This document shows positions 10,811 to 23,151 of a stretch of DNA of 64,000 bases, piece by piece; position 1 is the stretch's first letter; the number at the start of each line of letters is the position of its first letter. The notes below the pieces were generated by a model, which saw nothing but the letters and a program-made list of their open reading frames with translations, made no database searches and was not told the origin of the DNA. The stretch is from positions 1,240,001 through 1,304,000 of the forward strand of contig JAMXBD010000110.1 in NCBI GenBank assembly GCA_024138025.1, read 5' to 3'. The DNA comes from Combretum micranthum (taxonomy: Eukaryota; Streptophyta; Magnoliopsida; Myrtales; Combretaceae). The position numbers were made by a program, and so were the translations under genes.

Positions 10811-12809
10811 ATGGCAAATCCTCGTAAAGGCAAGTCCTTTTTGCTTTCTCTTCTTAGTATCATGTTTTCCATGTGGCTTTTTAGTATTTTGTAATTCTGA
10901 GTCAGTTCCTATCTCGCAAGAGCATGATCAAGCTAGTTCTACCATACCCAGTACAGAAGATATGCATTTATATGATCGGCACGATGTCTTGTTACAAAAA
11001 TTTGAGGAGTTAGTGAGACATCTTAGTGAAGTGGTTGCTAGATTAGAGTCAGGAGTGTCTGAGATCACTAAAATTAGATACATCAACGATGATAAACATG
11101 ATCCGGAGTGTCCTATGATGTCTGTTCAAGACAGGGATGTAGTTGATAGGACACGATATGTTGAGAAAAAATCGAATAAGGATGTAGTGGGAGATGATGC
11201 TTATGAGGGTAAATCACGGGATGGGGGGAGAACTAGAGGGGTTTCCGTGATGAAGTACAGTCCCTTTTGGTCTGAAAAGTTCCAATTTGCGTCCGCGGTT
11301 AATTTGGATTTTAAGGCTACTTGCATTAATGTCTTGCCATATCGGGATTATGAGGGACTTAGTAAATATGTTGCTATTGGGGATGAGAGGGGAAGGGTTT
11401 ATGTATTCTTAAGAAATGGGGATCTTTTGATTGATTTTGACACTGCAACTGGGTCGCCAATCACGGCCATGGTGTCATACATGTCGGTGTATAAGAATGA
11501 GAGTATATTGGTTACGGGGCATCAAAATGGTGCAATCTCAATGCACAAGATCTGGGAGGGGTCTAGTGGTGAAGAGTGGAGCTCGCTTTTTGGAAAAAAT
11601 GTTGGTGAATTTGCAGCTTCAGGAGCTGCAGAGGAGGGCTCGGCAGTTACTATATTGGAAGTACACCATGTTGGGAGACTCTTGTATGTTTTATGTACGG
11701 ATCATAGTGGAAGAATCAAGGTGTATAGAGAGAACGGAGCAATTTATGGTCTCGTGAAGCCAATGAGCAGACCTCTCGCCTTCCTGAAACAAAGGCTTTT
11801 ATTTTTGACAGAGACTGGTGCTGGGTCATTGGATTTGAGGAGTATGAAAATTAGGGAGTCCGAATGCGAAGGTTTGAATCATTCTCTTGCCAAAAACTAT
11901 GTTCTTGATGCAGCCGAACGGTCTAAAGCATATGGGTACACAAATGAAGGTGATATAATTCATGTTTTGCTATTAGGGGATGTCGTCAACTTCAAGTGCC
12001 GTGTTAGATCCAAAAAGAAGCTTGATATGGATGAACCTCTTGCTTTTCAGGCCATCAAAGGGTATCTGCTAGTCGTCAATCAGGAAAAGGTTTCCGTTTT
12101 TAATGTTTCATCCCAACATTATGTACGTGTAGGCATACCACGTTTTCTTTTCTCTGCTGATCTCGATAAGATAAAATCTTCTTTCTTGAACTATCAAGTG
12201 ACACATTTAAATTTAGAAACTAGAGAAGTAACACCTTTGGTAGCAAGCGATCGTGAAAAGATTATTGTACTTGGTCTTGGTGGGGGTCTTGTGGGTATCT
12301 ACCGATCTAACCTTCCGGTATTTAAAGGTGAATTTAACACAATGTTATGGACCAGTCCTGTATTGTTCTTTATTATTTTCTTGTTTGTAGCATGGCACTT
12401 TTTTGCAAAGAAGAAGGAAGCACTTACATCATGGGGACCGGACGACCCCTTTAGCTCCACATCTGCTGCTACTGGAGCTCCCTTAGGAGCCAGCTCTGGA
12501 GATAGATCATTGGTTGACACTTCATCAAGAACTCCTGAAATAATGGAATTACGGGGTAGCAGTATAAGACCTCCTCCTCGAAGATATGGCTCTCCCAACC
12601 GATATGGTACTGGAGCAACCAGTTCCTTTAGACCAGCCCCTTCAGAGCATAGTGCTAGACCGCCCATTGATCCCAACTATAGATCTGCTTCAGAGATCAA
12701 ATATAGGGGTTCAACAATCGAGTCCCCGGGATTTCCAAAAAGAAGAGAAGGCCTCTTGTTGAATAGTCAAGTTATGGAAGACACAGTTGATAGCCAAACA
12801 CGTTTGTAG
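10811..12809 (+). CDS. type I membrane protein, At1g75140 family (apparent frameshift in the signal peptide)
   Basis: A 615-codon frame runs from an in-frame ATG at 10962 to the stop ending at 12809, without introns. After an N-terminal coiled-coil-like stretch it reads YSPFWSEKFQFASAV, then repeated beta-rich blades (VAIGDERGRVYVFLRNGD, ILVTGHQNGAISMHKIW) typical of a luminal beta-propeller. One transmembrane helix lies at about residues 463-481 (SPVLFFIIFLFVAWHFF). A basic stop-transfer and a Ser/Pro/Arg-rich cytosolic tail follow. This is the layout of the uncharacterised Arabidopsis membrane protein At1g75140; its biochemical role is unknown. The natural start is probably the ATG at 10811, whose frame gives a hydrophobic signal peptide but stops at 10892-10894. 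The 615-codon frame is open from 10779 but has no ATG before 10962. One surplus T in the run at 10878-10882 would explain this, as sequence error or real mutation. Without the correction the protein would lack its signal peptide. Confidence 0.8.
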
Positions 12810-13534
12810 ACTTGCTCCTTTTTATTTTACAAAATACATTAGATGGTCATTGGGCTTAGAACTATGTTAACTACTTGCTCTTATAATGTAATGCCGTCGC
12901 ATTAGCAATGAAACAAATAATTCTGCATTAATATTTCTCATCTATGAAGCTCTTGTTTGCAAATGGTATTGCCTATTTTTTCACTCATGTTCATTGGCAG
13001 TTTGCATGTTATCACTTGAATTCTACTCACAAAGAGAGTATCCATATATGGTTTCTTCCATTTCCTAGGGAATAATTGAATATTTAAAAGAAAATGTTTT
13101 TAGGTTCATTTTATTTTAATGTTTTAAGAGTTCAAGAACATAATTTACTTTTGCAGTTTGAGTTGTAAGGCTGATATTCTAAATCATCTTTAGTTCTTTG
13201 CTTTTGCAAAACAATCAAAGAACGTGATAGCATATAAAATTAATTTGTTCAAAATTTCTATTAAATTAAGCAATCTGACATAGAGAGTTTGGTATGTAGA
13301 TCTTGATATGTTAGCTGCCAGGAATAAGAATTAGGAAAAAAAAAGAAAAAAGAATGCCGGGAAAGCAAAATAAATGAACATTATCCCAAAAAGAAGCAGA
13401 CATCAATATAATATTATATACATATATATACATACATATATATAGATGTCTGAAAAGAATGAGTTGGGCTGGAATAAAACAGACCAACAGTATTGATGTT
13501 GGTCTGTTTAAAAAAAAAAAACACTATATTCTTT
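12810..13534. other. 3' flank of the At1g75140-like gene and AT-rich spacer
   Basis: The 3' UTR probably ends within about 150 bp; there are AAATAAT-type words at 12914-12920 but no perfect AATAAA. A (TA)/(TACA) microsatellite occupies about 13411-13444. No gene is supported. Confidence 0.4.
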
Positions 13535-15297
13535 GTCAGCATTTGCTTCAGGATGAAGAAGAAAGAAAATTCAGTTATGGAGATGTGGAAGATCTCGCTC
13601 CAGAACGGATCTGCAAAGAGTAAAGCAAATGATACAACAAATATTATTGACAAAGCTGATCTATATGTAATTATGTATCATCTGATGATGAGTAATCTAA
13701 AAGGAGGATTAAAACAGTTTTTTTTTTTTTTTTTTTTTTTCCTGAGAATATTGCAAGTTCTTTCTGCAGGCGCAATATTAGGGCATATGAATCTTTGGAT
13801 TGTATTACTTCGTCAATATTTTAAATAATCACATATTTCAAAAAGTGTGCTTCTAACTTTTAGTACTATAATTTTAGAGTTTTGTGGTTTCTTGTTCAGA
13901 ATTTTATTGACTAACTGCTCGTTCACTTCGTTGTAATTGCAATTTCATTACAGTCTTATTCCTTACGAATAGCTATTACGTCGTTTAGTTCACCGAATAG
14001 TGATTCCATAATGAATCCTTATTACTCAAAATATCGAATAGCTATTCTTTATTCAAACCTATGAATGCCAAATAATGCTGGAACTGTCTTTTTTTCAAAA
14101 TACTACAATTTAAATAAAAATTAATAAAGAAAAATCTTATTACAGTTCTATTCCATTCTTCCATAATAGGAATTTTATTACAGCCTTATTCATTCAGCAA
14201 AGTGAACAAGCCGTAATAGTCTTTTGTTTTTTTTTTTTTTTTTCTGATCAGCAAGGAAGGTTGACTCTTGTCTCTGGTAGAAGATATCAGGATTAGATAC
14301 GTTTTTCAGCTAATAGAAAAGTTGAATGTTCCACAAGATACAAAGAAGAGAGCCAAACCACGAAGCTAATATGGTTGAGCATTTATTGATTTGACCAGTT
14401 CCTAAATCTAATATTTTTCCTTGCAGGCCACTACAGCATGTCCCTCACAGGAGGGAAGATGATGGATTGTCTAGAAAAGGTATCTAATCCTACTTGCCTT
14501 TCAGGTGTTAAATTCTTTTTTCACTTCTTTATAGGCAAATATCGAATCAAGGTGACAAATTGTGTATATTGCTAGATTTTTTAGTGATATCAGCACAATA
14601 GACTGGGACATAGTTATTTAGGAGTTAGAAGAGTTTCGGGTTTCAATCAGTTGCTACCTCTTGACTCGTTTCTTCTCTAGGATCAATAAATTTTGAAATA
14701 GAAGCAAACAATTTGGTTTTATTAAACACTACTTTCTGGGTTTAAGTAGCATTTACCAATGGTTCCGTTTACATATTGCATTTATCCTTTTTCAGGGCGG
14801 GCATCAAGTTCTTGCCATCATCGACAAGGAACATAACAAGCATGACCTGATTGTTTGTCCTTGGACATGATGATAGCAATAGCAGATGTGCAATGTTGGC
14901 ACTGGAGGGTCCTCTAGGAAAAAGTAAGATATGAATAACGAGCTCTCTCTCTCTCAAAAGGAGAGTTCTCTTCTATGTTGAGCTACTAAATCAATAATAT
15001 GTCCTGGGATATGATCACATGATTATAAAACAGTTGTTTGGTTTAATTTTATTCGGTTTAACTTTAATGATACTTATATGTTGGAATGGTTTTTCATCTG
15101 TCATTTGTCAATCCTATTACAGGTTGAAAAAGATTGTGGATTTACTAATAAGGCTCCATCAGCCAAATCCTGCAGCTACTGTCTAAGATTGCGACACAAA
15201 CCACAAGGACAACAGCAGAAGTAAAATCATCAGCTTCACTATATGCATATTCAGGTGTTCCTCAACGAAATCTGACCATGTGTTCGGAAACTATAGT
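13535..15297 (+). pseudogene. intron-retaining partial copy of the Claspin-like gene
   Basis: The segment follows parent positions of about 801-2258 in order, including introns. Exon matches include TTGCTTCAGGATGAAGAA (13543), AAGTTGAATGTTCCACAAG (about 14321), ACTACAGCATG (about 14431), GGGCGGGCATCAAG (about 14798) and ACCACAAGGACAACAG (about 15200). Intronic words such as GTTATTTAGGAGTT (14611) are shared too. Coding continuity is lost: one exon has lost its reading frame, a poly-T tract (about 13720-13740) and a MITE (13917-14212) interrupt the first intron, and the phases no longer agree. The parent's 5' exons and last 70 bp are absent. Retained introns exclude a retroposed origin; this is a decayed DNA duplication about 12.5 kb downstream, in the same orientation, beyond an unrelated gene. 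Confidence 0.88.
13917..14212. mobile_element. MITE inside the Claspin-like pseudogene
   Basis: The left end GCTCGTTCACTTCGTTG is inverted at the right end as GGCTTGTTCACTTTGCTG. The element is about 296 bp, AT-rich, with repeated TTATTC/GAATAA and TTACAG words. It lies in the copy of the parent's first visible intron and is absent from the parent. No exact 8-bp duplication is seen. Confidence 0.6.
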
Positions 15298-16682
15298 GTT
15301 GTATTGTCCTTTGGAAATCTAAAGCAAGAAAGTAAATTTGAGATTAGAACATTCAAATTTCTAATAGGAAGTCAGAGATATTCTCATTCGCAAACTGATT
15401 AAATCACTTTTGTGCTATTTTATAGACAAGCAAATTGTCCTGTTATAATCTATATATACTTCCAATGTGTATCAACAACATTTGATTTGACCTTTCATTT
15501 TAAGAACACTCTTTGTGCATTCCAACAAATACTTACCAAGGATGCTCTAGGAGAAAGGCTTTTGGGGATTAATGTGAAGTGTTTTCATGTAGTTTCTATT
15601 CTTCTAGAGATAAGTGATCTGTTCTTTGTTTATATGGATATCACTATTGACTTCTTGTAAGCTTTTATTTTTTGTTGTTCTAAGTTTGTTTTTTTCAATT
15701 ACTCTTTACAAATCTTTGGAGGAGTGGGAAATCAAACCTAGTTTAGTCCATTGGAAGAGTCTTGGCTGTTTTATTTGATTAGCTCAAGCAAAACTTGTTA
15801 TAGATTGAATTATGATGAAGATATCTAAATGATTTGCACACTCATTATGGCTCTTAGCCTCCTATTACATATACGTGTTGCTGTTGCCGTTTAACCATGG
15901 ATATATAGGTTGTTGAACTTAGTAAACAGGCTTGTCAGTAAGTGAAGATTATTAAATAATTAAGTGAACCAAATCAAATTCCATAGTTGCGCTACCACGA
16001 GCAACATAGGAATCTGCTAATTCTTATGTATTGCAATTGCATTGCATGCCTTACTTTTGTTGTCTGCGACTGCTTTAGTTTGGATCTTGTTTAAATGTTA
16101 TTCGGCTATATTGGCAAGTTTAAATCTTTTCTTCATTTAAATAAAGTGAGTTTGACGTGGCTTCATAGATAATGACTATTATTCCTTGTAAGATCGACAA
16201 ATGGGATTTAAAAGAAAAAAAAGAAGCAATTTAGTTTCTTGTTATTTGTAACGCTTCCACCAGTCCTTTTGATCTAATAAAGGATAAAGTGAGGTAGCTA
16301 CCTCGAAATTATACGCTACAGCAAAACAAACATAATTTTCTGACCAGCAAGGCTTTGAAATTTCTCTAGTGGATCAAAATTTGAAAGTAGAGGCCTTTAT
16401 ACCCCCACAAATGGAGAATAGAAAATTAATGAAAATGTCTTGCAATCCATGGAAGGAAAATTAAAAGCACCAATGCCATCAGAGAATGATTTTGAAGCCA
16501 ATTGAGAAGGAAAAGAACTAGAGTAAAGAATAAGGTTTGGTTGAAAAGTGTAGATGTAGGGTTGTTTTTTAGAGTTGTCATATTGGTATCACGTGGAGAG
16601 GGCTTTGAGTGAATAATGAGAGAAGAAATATATAGTCTTGGTGTTTCGAATACACAAATGATAGAGGAGCTTTAGGGGTTTT
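15298..16682. other. intergenic DNA, nothing recognised
   Basis: No conserved coding or repeat terminus is seen. The 82-codon frame at 15412-15660 has no recognisable homology. Confidence 0.3.
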
Positions 16683-17691
16683 TGTAGAAACCTAGTAATA
16701 CCTAAGATGACAATGGATTATCACTAATTATGCTACTTTTTAGAACTTAATGCCAAGTTGATGCATAACAACAAAATAAACAAAAATAATATGAAGTGCA
16801 ACCATGTAGAGTTTGATTTGTCCTCTAGTCTATGGTCTACAAACAATGCCTCACTCAAGAAAGACTTCACATTTTATTCACAACAAATACAATGCTCTGT
16901 CGGAGCTACAAACAACGCAAATACAATTACTTGAGTTATGCCTTTACAACAATCTTTCAAGCACACTAGGCACAACTCAATATTCTACTAATTCACTCAC
17001 AAATAATTGAGCAGTACTTTACAAAACTATGAACTTATTCACTACTCAGCTCTCATTTTTCAAACTAACAGAATATACACAGAAATCACTTTGAGAGTAT
17101 TTACAAGATGTTGTATGCAATTAATAAGCTTAACTAACTATCTTCAACTTCCTAACAACTTGTATTATAGGTTCTTGAAGACTCAGAACCATTACTCATA
17201 TTTTGACGAAATTTTGCCTTGCATTAGTTACTCCAACACTTATTTTCCTAGTGCTAACGTCCAAATGCTAGTCCTTGGTGTCTAGATAGCTCTTGAATGT
17301 TGCATACTTTTCATCTAGTGTCCAAACATCTCCCAACCTTGTGCCCTAATGCTAGTCCCTTAACAACTCAACATTGTTTTATATTTTGACCATATCTCTC
17401 TCATCTAGACTCTGATTGGGATGATTCAAGATGCTATAGAAATTTTAGACAGAGCTTTACAACTTTCATGTTTTGAGCTTTAAGAAATTCTAAATAAAAC
17501 AAGGCCCAAAATATGTTTGAATCAAGCTATAACAACAAGCATAAACAAAATCAAAGCAAAAGAAGTTCAAATATGTCTAAATCAAATTGAGCACTTATTT
17601 TACTAATTAAGTATAGCTTAAATATGATTAACTGGTTAATTGTGCAATTCATTTCCTCATCAAAACATATGTTGAATACACAAGTTCAACA
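16683..17691 (-). repeat. 3' LTR of the gag-only copia element
   Basis: About 1009 bp with TG...CA ends. It aligns with 19726-20704 and 22394-22467 over nearly its whole length. Confidence 0.8.
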
Positions 17692-18424
17692 ATTTCCTTC
17701 TTTTTGATGAGGACAATCCTTGCACAATTAAATCCCCATCAATTTAACACTCCCATTCAGTTAATCATCGGGTTTTAAAGAAGTTTTAACAAATAAGATA
17801 AAAAAAATTTGATGCTTAACTTAGGGGAAACCTTAAGTTACACTTGTTTTCCAAAAAACATCACATATACACACATAACCATGTAATTGTGTGCAACATT
17901 TTTTCCCCTATGGTCTCATCAAAAAGACAATTACAAAACATACCATAAAAAGAGAAATGCATAAACAATATGCAAGTTCTAAAAGATGTTTTAAATATAT
18001 TTGAGCTAAACAATCTCATATAAAATCACTTATTGTGCAAGTTCATTAAAAAAAAAAAAAAGCATGACATGATTTCTCAAAATTGCACAAATTAGTCCAA
18101 AAAAATTTCAAGCAATTTTATTCTTTCTCACAAGTTTAAAAAGCAATTTTAAACATGTGAAAACATGGTTTAAGCACTAAGAATATGAAAAACCATTTTC
18201 ATCCATTTAATACCCAACATTAGATAAAATCATGCACATAGGCAACATATTATCAAATAATTCATGTTTAAGCACATCAAACACATTATCAACATAAACC
18301 TCAAGGGCATAACTTATTCAACTCAAGTAAGTTAAGATTATACCTCATGAAGCCATTATCTCTTTGATACCTACTTTTACTTAGGTCCTTTTTGGTTAGT
18401 TAAAATAAAAATTTCTATTCTTGG

Positions 18425-19664
18425 CACCTAAACAAACTTGCTTGTATAACCCAAATGCATAGCTTTCCTTATTACACAATTCAGTGCAATATGACCAAGT
18501 TTCTCACAATAATTACAAGTACCATATGTGGCTTTTACAAGTCGAGTCTTATAATTCTTGCAACTATTATTCCTATCATAACCAATATCATGTTTATTAA
18601 AATCAACTTTTTACTTTCCAATGAGATTAGTCAACTTCATCTCATTCTTGAAGTAACTGGTTATGATTGCATTTGTTTCATCCGAACTAGCTTTGAACTT
18701 TTCATTCTCAATTTTAAGCTCATTTAGTTCTTTTACAATCTCTCCATTACTACCACTAGCACAAGCATTGATCTTATCATCATTTTTCAAAGTTTAACTT
18801 CTAAGTCAAGCAAGTCATTCTTAACTTTTAGCTTTTCATTCAATTGCTTAAATCATCATTCTCACTTTTTAACTTCTCAATTTCTAATTTCAAATACTCA
18901 TTTTCTTCATTCAACTTCTCATTTTCACTTTTATCTTCATGCTTATTTCTAAACATGCCAAGCACGTCGCCTACTTTCATCATCAAGGATTTAAGCCAAT
19001 ATTCACAAATCTATCATGTATATCATTAATAGATTCATTATCCCTCATTTTAAAGAGACTAATTTTAGTATTTTTTGCTCTTGTAGAACATTCATAAATG
19101 TTTTTCAAATTATCCCAAATTTCTTTTGCTAATCCACAAGTGCAAGTCTTACTAAAATCACTTTAATTTAAGCCACAATAAAAATATTCATTGCAACTTC
19201 ATATAGTTGCACCTTTTCTCTTTTCATCTTTGTATAGCTATTTTCATCTTTACCCTCTATCATTTATATCATCAATAGATTCATTATCCCTCATTTTAAA
19301 GAGACTAATTTTAGTATTTTTTGCTCTTGTAGAACATTCATAAATATTTTTCAAATTATCCCAAATTTCTTTTGCAAATCCACAAGTGCAAGTCTTACTA
19401 AAATCACTTTAATTTAAGCCACAGTACAAAATATTCATTGCAACTTCATATGGTTGCACCTTTTCTCTTTCCATCTTTGTATAGCTATTTTCATCTTTAC
19501 ACTCTGTAACTGTAGGGCCATTTTTAACCAAGCTCTACAAAGACATATTTTATGCTTTTATAAAAATGGCCATTCTAAACTTCCAATATGTATAGTAAGT
19601 ACCAATTAGAATGGGGGGCCTATTTATAGCTTGTCATTCCATGAATCTTAGTGTGTTGCTAGCT
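18425..19664 (-). pseudogene. degenerate copia gag with an internal tandem duplication
   Basis: Reading right to left, the gag starts near the ATG at about 19654. It carries a YYTYWKFRM motif of the copia gag N-terminus (about 19600), then the helical UBN2-type gag core with AKEIWDNLKNIYE and KISLFKMRDNESIDD. Further left it has a CX2CX4HX4C zinc knuckle (CNYCEKLGHIALNC, about 18475-18520). The core is duplicated in tandem (19021-19266 and 19267-19505). Stops and frameshifts interrupt the frame, so no functional protein is expected. Gag normally forms the particle and packages element RNA. Confidence 0.7.
19021..19505. repeat. about 246-bp tandem duplication within gag
   Basis: Copies 19021-19266 and 19267-19505 are nearly identical. 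Both begin TATCAT(T/C)AATAGATTC and end in the CTTTACNCTCT region. High identity between the copies suggests the duplication is more recent than much of the decay. Confidence 0.85.
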
Positions 19665-19725
19665 ATTTTGCAAACTCTAGATGTGGTTAAACATTATATC
19701 CTAGAGTACTAACTTTGATACCAAT

Positions 19726-20704
19726 TGTAGAAACCTAGTAACTTTTAAGATGCAACATATTATCACTAATTATGCCACTTTTAAAAAATTAATGCCAAGT
19801 TGATGCATAATAACAAAATAAACAAAATAATATAAAATGCAATAATAAAAGAGTGAGAGGTAGAAGAGATAACATCCAATTTAACGCGGAGTTTGGTCCG
19901 CTCCCTAGTCTCCACAGTCCAGAGAAATGCCTTACTCAAGTACGATTTCACACTTCATGCACAACAACTACAATACTCCACTAGAGCTACAAACAACATA
20001 AACACAATTACTTGAGTTGTGCTTTTACGATGATCTTTCAGACACACTTGACATAACTCAAGATTCCACTAATTCACTCATAAATAGTTGAGTAATGCTT
20101 TACAATGGATAGCAAGACCATGAACCTGTAGCTCTATTCAACTCTCTCACTTTGCAAACTGATACAATTTATGCACAAATCACTTTGAGAATGTTTACAA
20201 GATTTTGCATGCAATTGAACTAATTATCTTCAACTTTCCAACAACTTATATTTATAGTTTCTTGAAGACTCCCAACTGTTACTCATATTTGCACCAAATT
20301 CGACCTTGCATTAATTACTCAAACATCTATTTTCCTGGTGCTGGAGTCTAAATGCTAGTCCTAGCATCTAGATGTCTCTTGAATGTTGCATACTTTTCAT
20401 TTAATGTCTAGATATCTCCTAACCTAGCGTCCAGATGCTAGTCCCCTGATATTTTAATACTGTTTCGTATTTTAACCATATCTTTTTCATTTGGATTTCG
20501 ATTTAGGTGATTCAAGATACTACGAAAATCTTAGAGAGAGCTCTACAATTTTCATATTTTGAGCTTTAAAAATTCTAAATAAAACAAGACCTAAAATATG
20601 TTTGAATAAAACTTTAATAATAAGCACAAACAAAATCAAAGTAAAACAAGTTCAAATATATTCAAATCAAATTTAGCACTTGTTTTACTAATTAAGTGCA
20701 CTTT
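19726..20704 (-). repeat. 5' LTR of the gag-only copia element, main part
   Basis: It is homologous to 16683-17691 as far as the word ACTAATTAAGT (20690-20700), where an insertion starts. The remaining end of the LTR resumes at about 22394 with TTAAATATGATT. Confidence 0.75.
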
Positions 20705-21170
20705 GGCCCATTTGTTTGAATGAAAATGATTTTTTGAAAAATAATTTTTCATTTTTCCATGTTTGTTTAAAAAAAAGGGGAGAATTAATGCAAAACATTT
20801 TCCCTTATCTTGAAAAATATAGACTTATTTATAGTTTATCTTTAAGAAAATAACTTATGAGACATAAAAAAGTAAATCATTTTTCCATCGATTCACAAGT
20901 TCATCAACCAATTATGTACTATTAAAAACACTTATCATTAACTTTTTAAAATATTTTTTTCTTTAAGTAGATTTATTTCTCATATAATATATATTGATTT
21001 TTATTTTTTGTATTTAAAATATATGAATTACCTTGAATTTATACAAATAAAAGAAAACTGTTTTTATAAAATTAACCAAACATTTAAAAATATGTTACTT
21101 TTCAAGAAAATTTTTCAAGAAAAAATATTTTTCATTGATAAATAATTTTCTTGAAAACAAATAGTGTCTT
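20705..21170. mobile_element. TIR element nested in the LTR
   Basis: The left end GGCCCATTTGTTTGAATGAA and the reverse complement of the right end (GACACTATTTGTTTTCAAGA) are similar. The inside is dominated by AAAAT/ATTTT words and is non-coding. It breaks the copia LTR. Confidence 0.5.
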
Positions 21171-21176
21171 AATTAT

Positions 21177-22394
21177 CAATGTTGTCAAAAGGACAAGCCC
21201 AACCAATTCGATCTGGTTCAACTGGAACCGGCTATAAAAACGGGCCGGTCCTTGACATTGGCCGTTTCATGGTTAAACCAGCCAGTCTCGGTTGACTCGG
21301 CCGGGTCATCTAGGTCCAAATGCACTAATTGAAAAAAAAAAAGGGAAAAACAAAGGATAGAAAGAGATAATTTGGATTGTCTGTTTTTCATCTGTATCTG
21401 TATCTTTTTTAAAATGATATGTGTAAATATATCCGATTTGCATCTAAATTTTATCTATATTTGTTCTATTTGATCTTTTGATGAGAACTGTCAACTTTTT
21501 TTTATCTATATCTATTTCTTGATAAATAATTTATTAGCAAAAAGTTTGAAAAAGTATCTGTATCTGCCGGAAAAAGCCAAAACAAACAGACCAAGCCATC
21601 AAGATTTGAGTTTGTAATAACGCCAACTTTAATCATACGGATCGTGTTAACATTCATTTAGAGCGCGATTGGTGGCGAAGTGCTACAATAAAACCCTAAG
21701 TCATCTTTGTCTTCACCATCGCCATCGTCCATGAAGCCATGACTTGAGCCAGCTGTTGAGCGGTGGCTTTAGCTACGAAGTTCTGTGTTCACTTGATGAT
21801 GGAGATTGTAGTGCGAATGGATGAAGAGCGGGAGCAATAGTAACGCCCTGGAGACATTGTTGGAGAAGTGGAACCCCACTATCTTGTGTGTGCGTGTTTA
21901 ATTGTAGATAGATTTTAATTTGATTTATATTGTTTTATTATATTTGGGAGAGGAAAAAAAAATAAATAAAGAGGCTTACGCGTTATTACCCATTTTCTTT
22001 TTATTTTTTTAATTTATTTATCTTTCTTAACTTTTATCTAAAGCTATAATCTCATTTAAATAAAAAAAAGGAAATTATAATTTGCTACCTTATACAAAGA
22101 TTTATCAACTAAAGTGAAAGAACAAGAGGAAAAAGTTTACTAGCATGCTATTAATTTTATGAATAATTGAAAAGACATTTTGGTAAGTTCATATAATGAT
22201 CTATGGATAGATTAATGGAATTAATTAATTATGGATTTTATTGTATAATTTATAGTTATCTATCATTTATAACTAAAATAGAACTTATATTTTTATTTTT
22301 CACTTACCCCGGTTTGACCTCTAGTTGAACCTGGTGCTACCCCTAACTCCCTAGCATGTTCGGGTCAAACTCTAGTCTGGTTCAAACAACATTG
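21177..22394. mobile_element. TIR element with CAATGTTGT ends and ACCGG-rich flanks
   Basis: It starts CAATGTTGT at 21177 and ends with the exact inverse ACAACATTG at 22386-22394. Subterminal regions are rich in GGTTCAACTGG, GGCCGGTCC and GGTTGAC-type words. This composition is typical of common non-autonomous plant DNA elements. A further MITE (21375-21593) is nested inside. No transposase is seen. Confidence 0.5.
21375..21593. mobile_element. small MITE nested in the 21177-22394 element
   Basis: The left end GTCTGTTTTTCATCTGTATC is mirrored at the right by ATCTGTATCTGCCGG...AACAAACAGACC. It is about 220 bp, and a remnant of the same family lies at 9829. Confidence 0.4.
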
Positions 22395-22467
22395 TTAAAT
22401 ATGATTGGGTAGTTAATTATATAATCCATTTCATCATCAAAACATATTTGATCACATAAGTTCAACA

Positions 22468-23151
22468 AGTTTTACATATAAGGCTTGTATTTTTTAAGTA
22501 ATTCAATTGTTGTAGTAGCATGATTTGCCTGTTTGATTTTAGAAAGTATTTATAGGCACTTAGAGTGGATGAGGGTTATCGGATCATCCCAATGACTAAT
22601 GGATAAGATGAAGCAATCTCATTTCATACCTATGTTGATTAAGCATGTTATGACAAAGCTAATAGCCATCATCCTATATGCATGGGCCTATTTGAGAGAG
22701 ATTAGAAGCAAATAAATTGGTTCAGCAATTTTTGTTACGAACCCATTCTCTCTAAGTCATCTGAGTCTGTAAATCGAATCCACTAAGCCTTGTTACTCGA
22801 TTCACAAGTAAAGCCCAAATGCTTGAAAATTATATATGCATGTTTTAAGCTCAAATATGAAAAGAGAAGATGCTCTCATGAAATACATCACGACCATAGA
22901 AGACCTTAGATGTATCAAGATCACATAACCTATAATCCTCTTAATCAAATAAGTATCCCAACAAAACACAATGTTTTCCTTTAAAATGAAATCCATTGGA
23001 AATGGCTTCACATTCATGCATAAAGAAGAGTGCAATCCCTCTTAAATTGTCATGATAGATGACCATTAATGACCTTAAATGGAGACATGTAAGAAAGCAC
23101 CACTATTGAGCTTGGATTTTAATTTTTGATTCAATTTCTTTTAATTTGATT
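22468..23151. other. spacer between two copia elements
   Basis: No gene is supported. The 77-codon minus-strand frame at 22802-23035 is unrecognised. Confidence 0.3.

Larger units (their letters stand above)
16683..22467 (-). mobile_element. gag-only Ty1/copia element with two LTRs; 5' LTR split by nested insertions
   Basis: In minus orientation the 3' LTR is 16683-17691 and the 5' LTR runs 19726 to about 20704 plus about 22394-22467. The LTRs read TGTTGAAC...GGTTTCTACA. A primer-binding site complementary to initiator tRNA-Met, TGGTATCAAAG, adjoins the 5' LTR (19715-19725), and a polypurine tract (reverse complement of 17692-17705) adjoins the 3' LTR. The internal 2 kb contains gag only, decayed, with no protease, integrase or reverse transcriptase. 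The flanks carry GTTTT at both ends (16678-16682 and 22469-22473, one extra A on the right), a near-perfect 5-bp target-site duplication. LTR ends and gag resemble those of the copia element at 23152, so it is probably a deletion derivative of the same lineage. Confidence 0.8.

Noticed and set aside
10824..10857. A GT...AG segment of 34 bp that would restore the frame of the At1g75140-like gene if removed
   Set aside because: Far shorter than plant introns, which are rarely below about 60 bp, and it would delete the core of the signal peptide. A one-base homopolymer difference is simpler.
13493..13828. 111-codon frame over the pseudogene
   Set aside because: A frame different from the parent exon, extended by a poly-T run; it is a by-product of decay.
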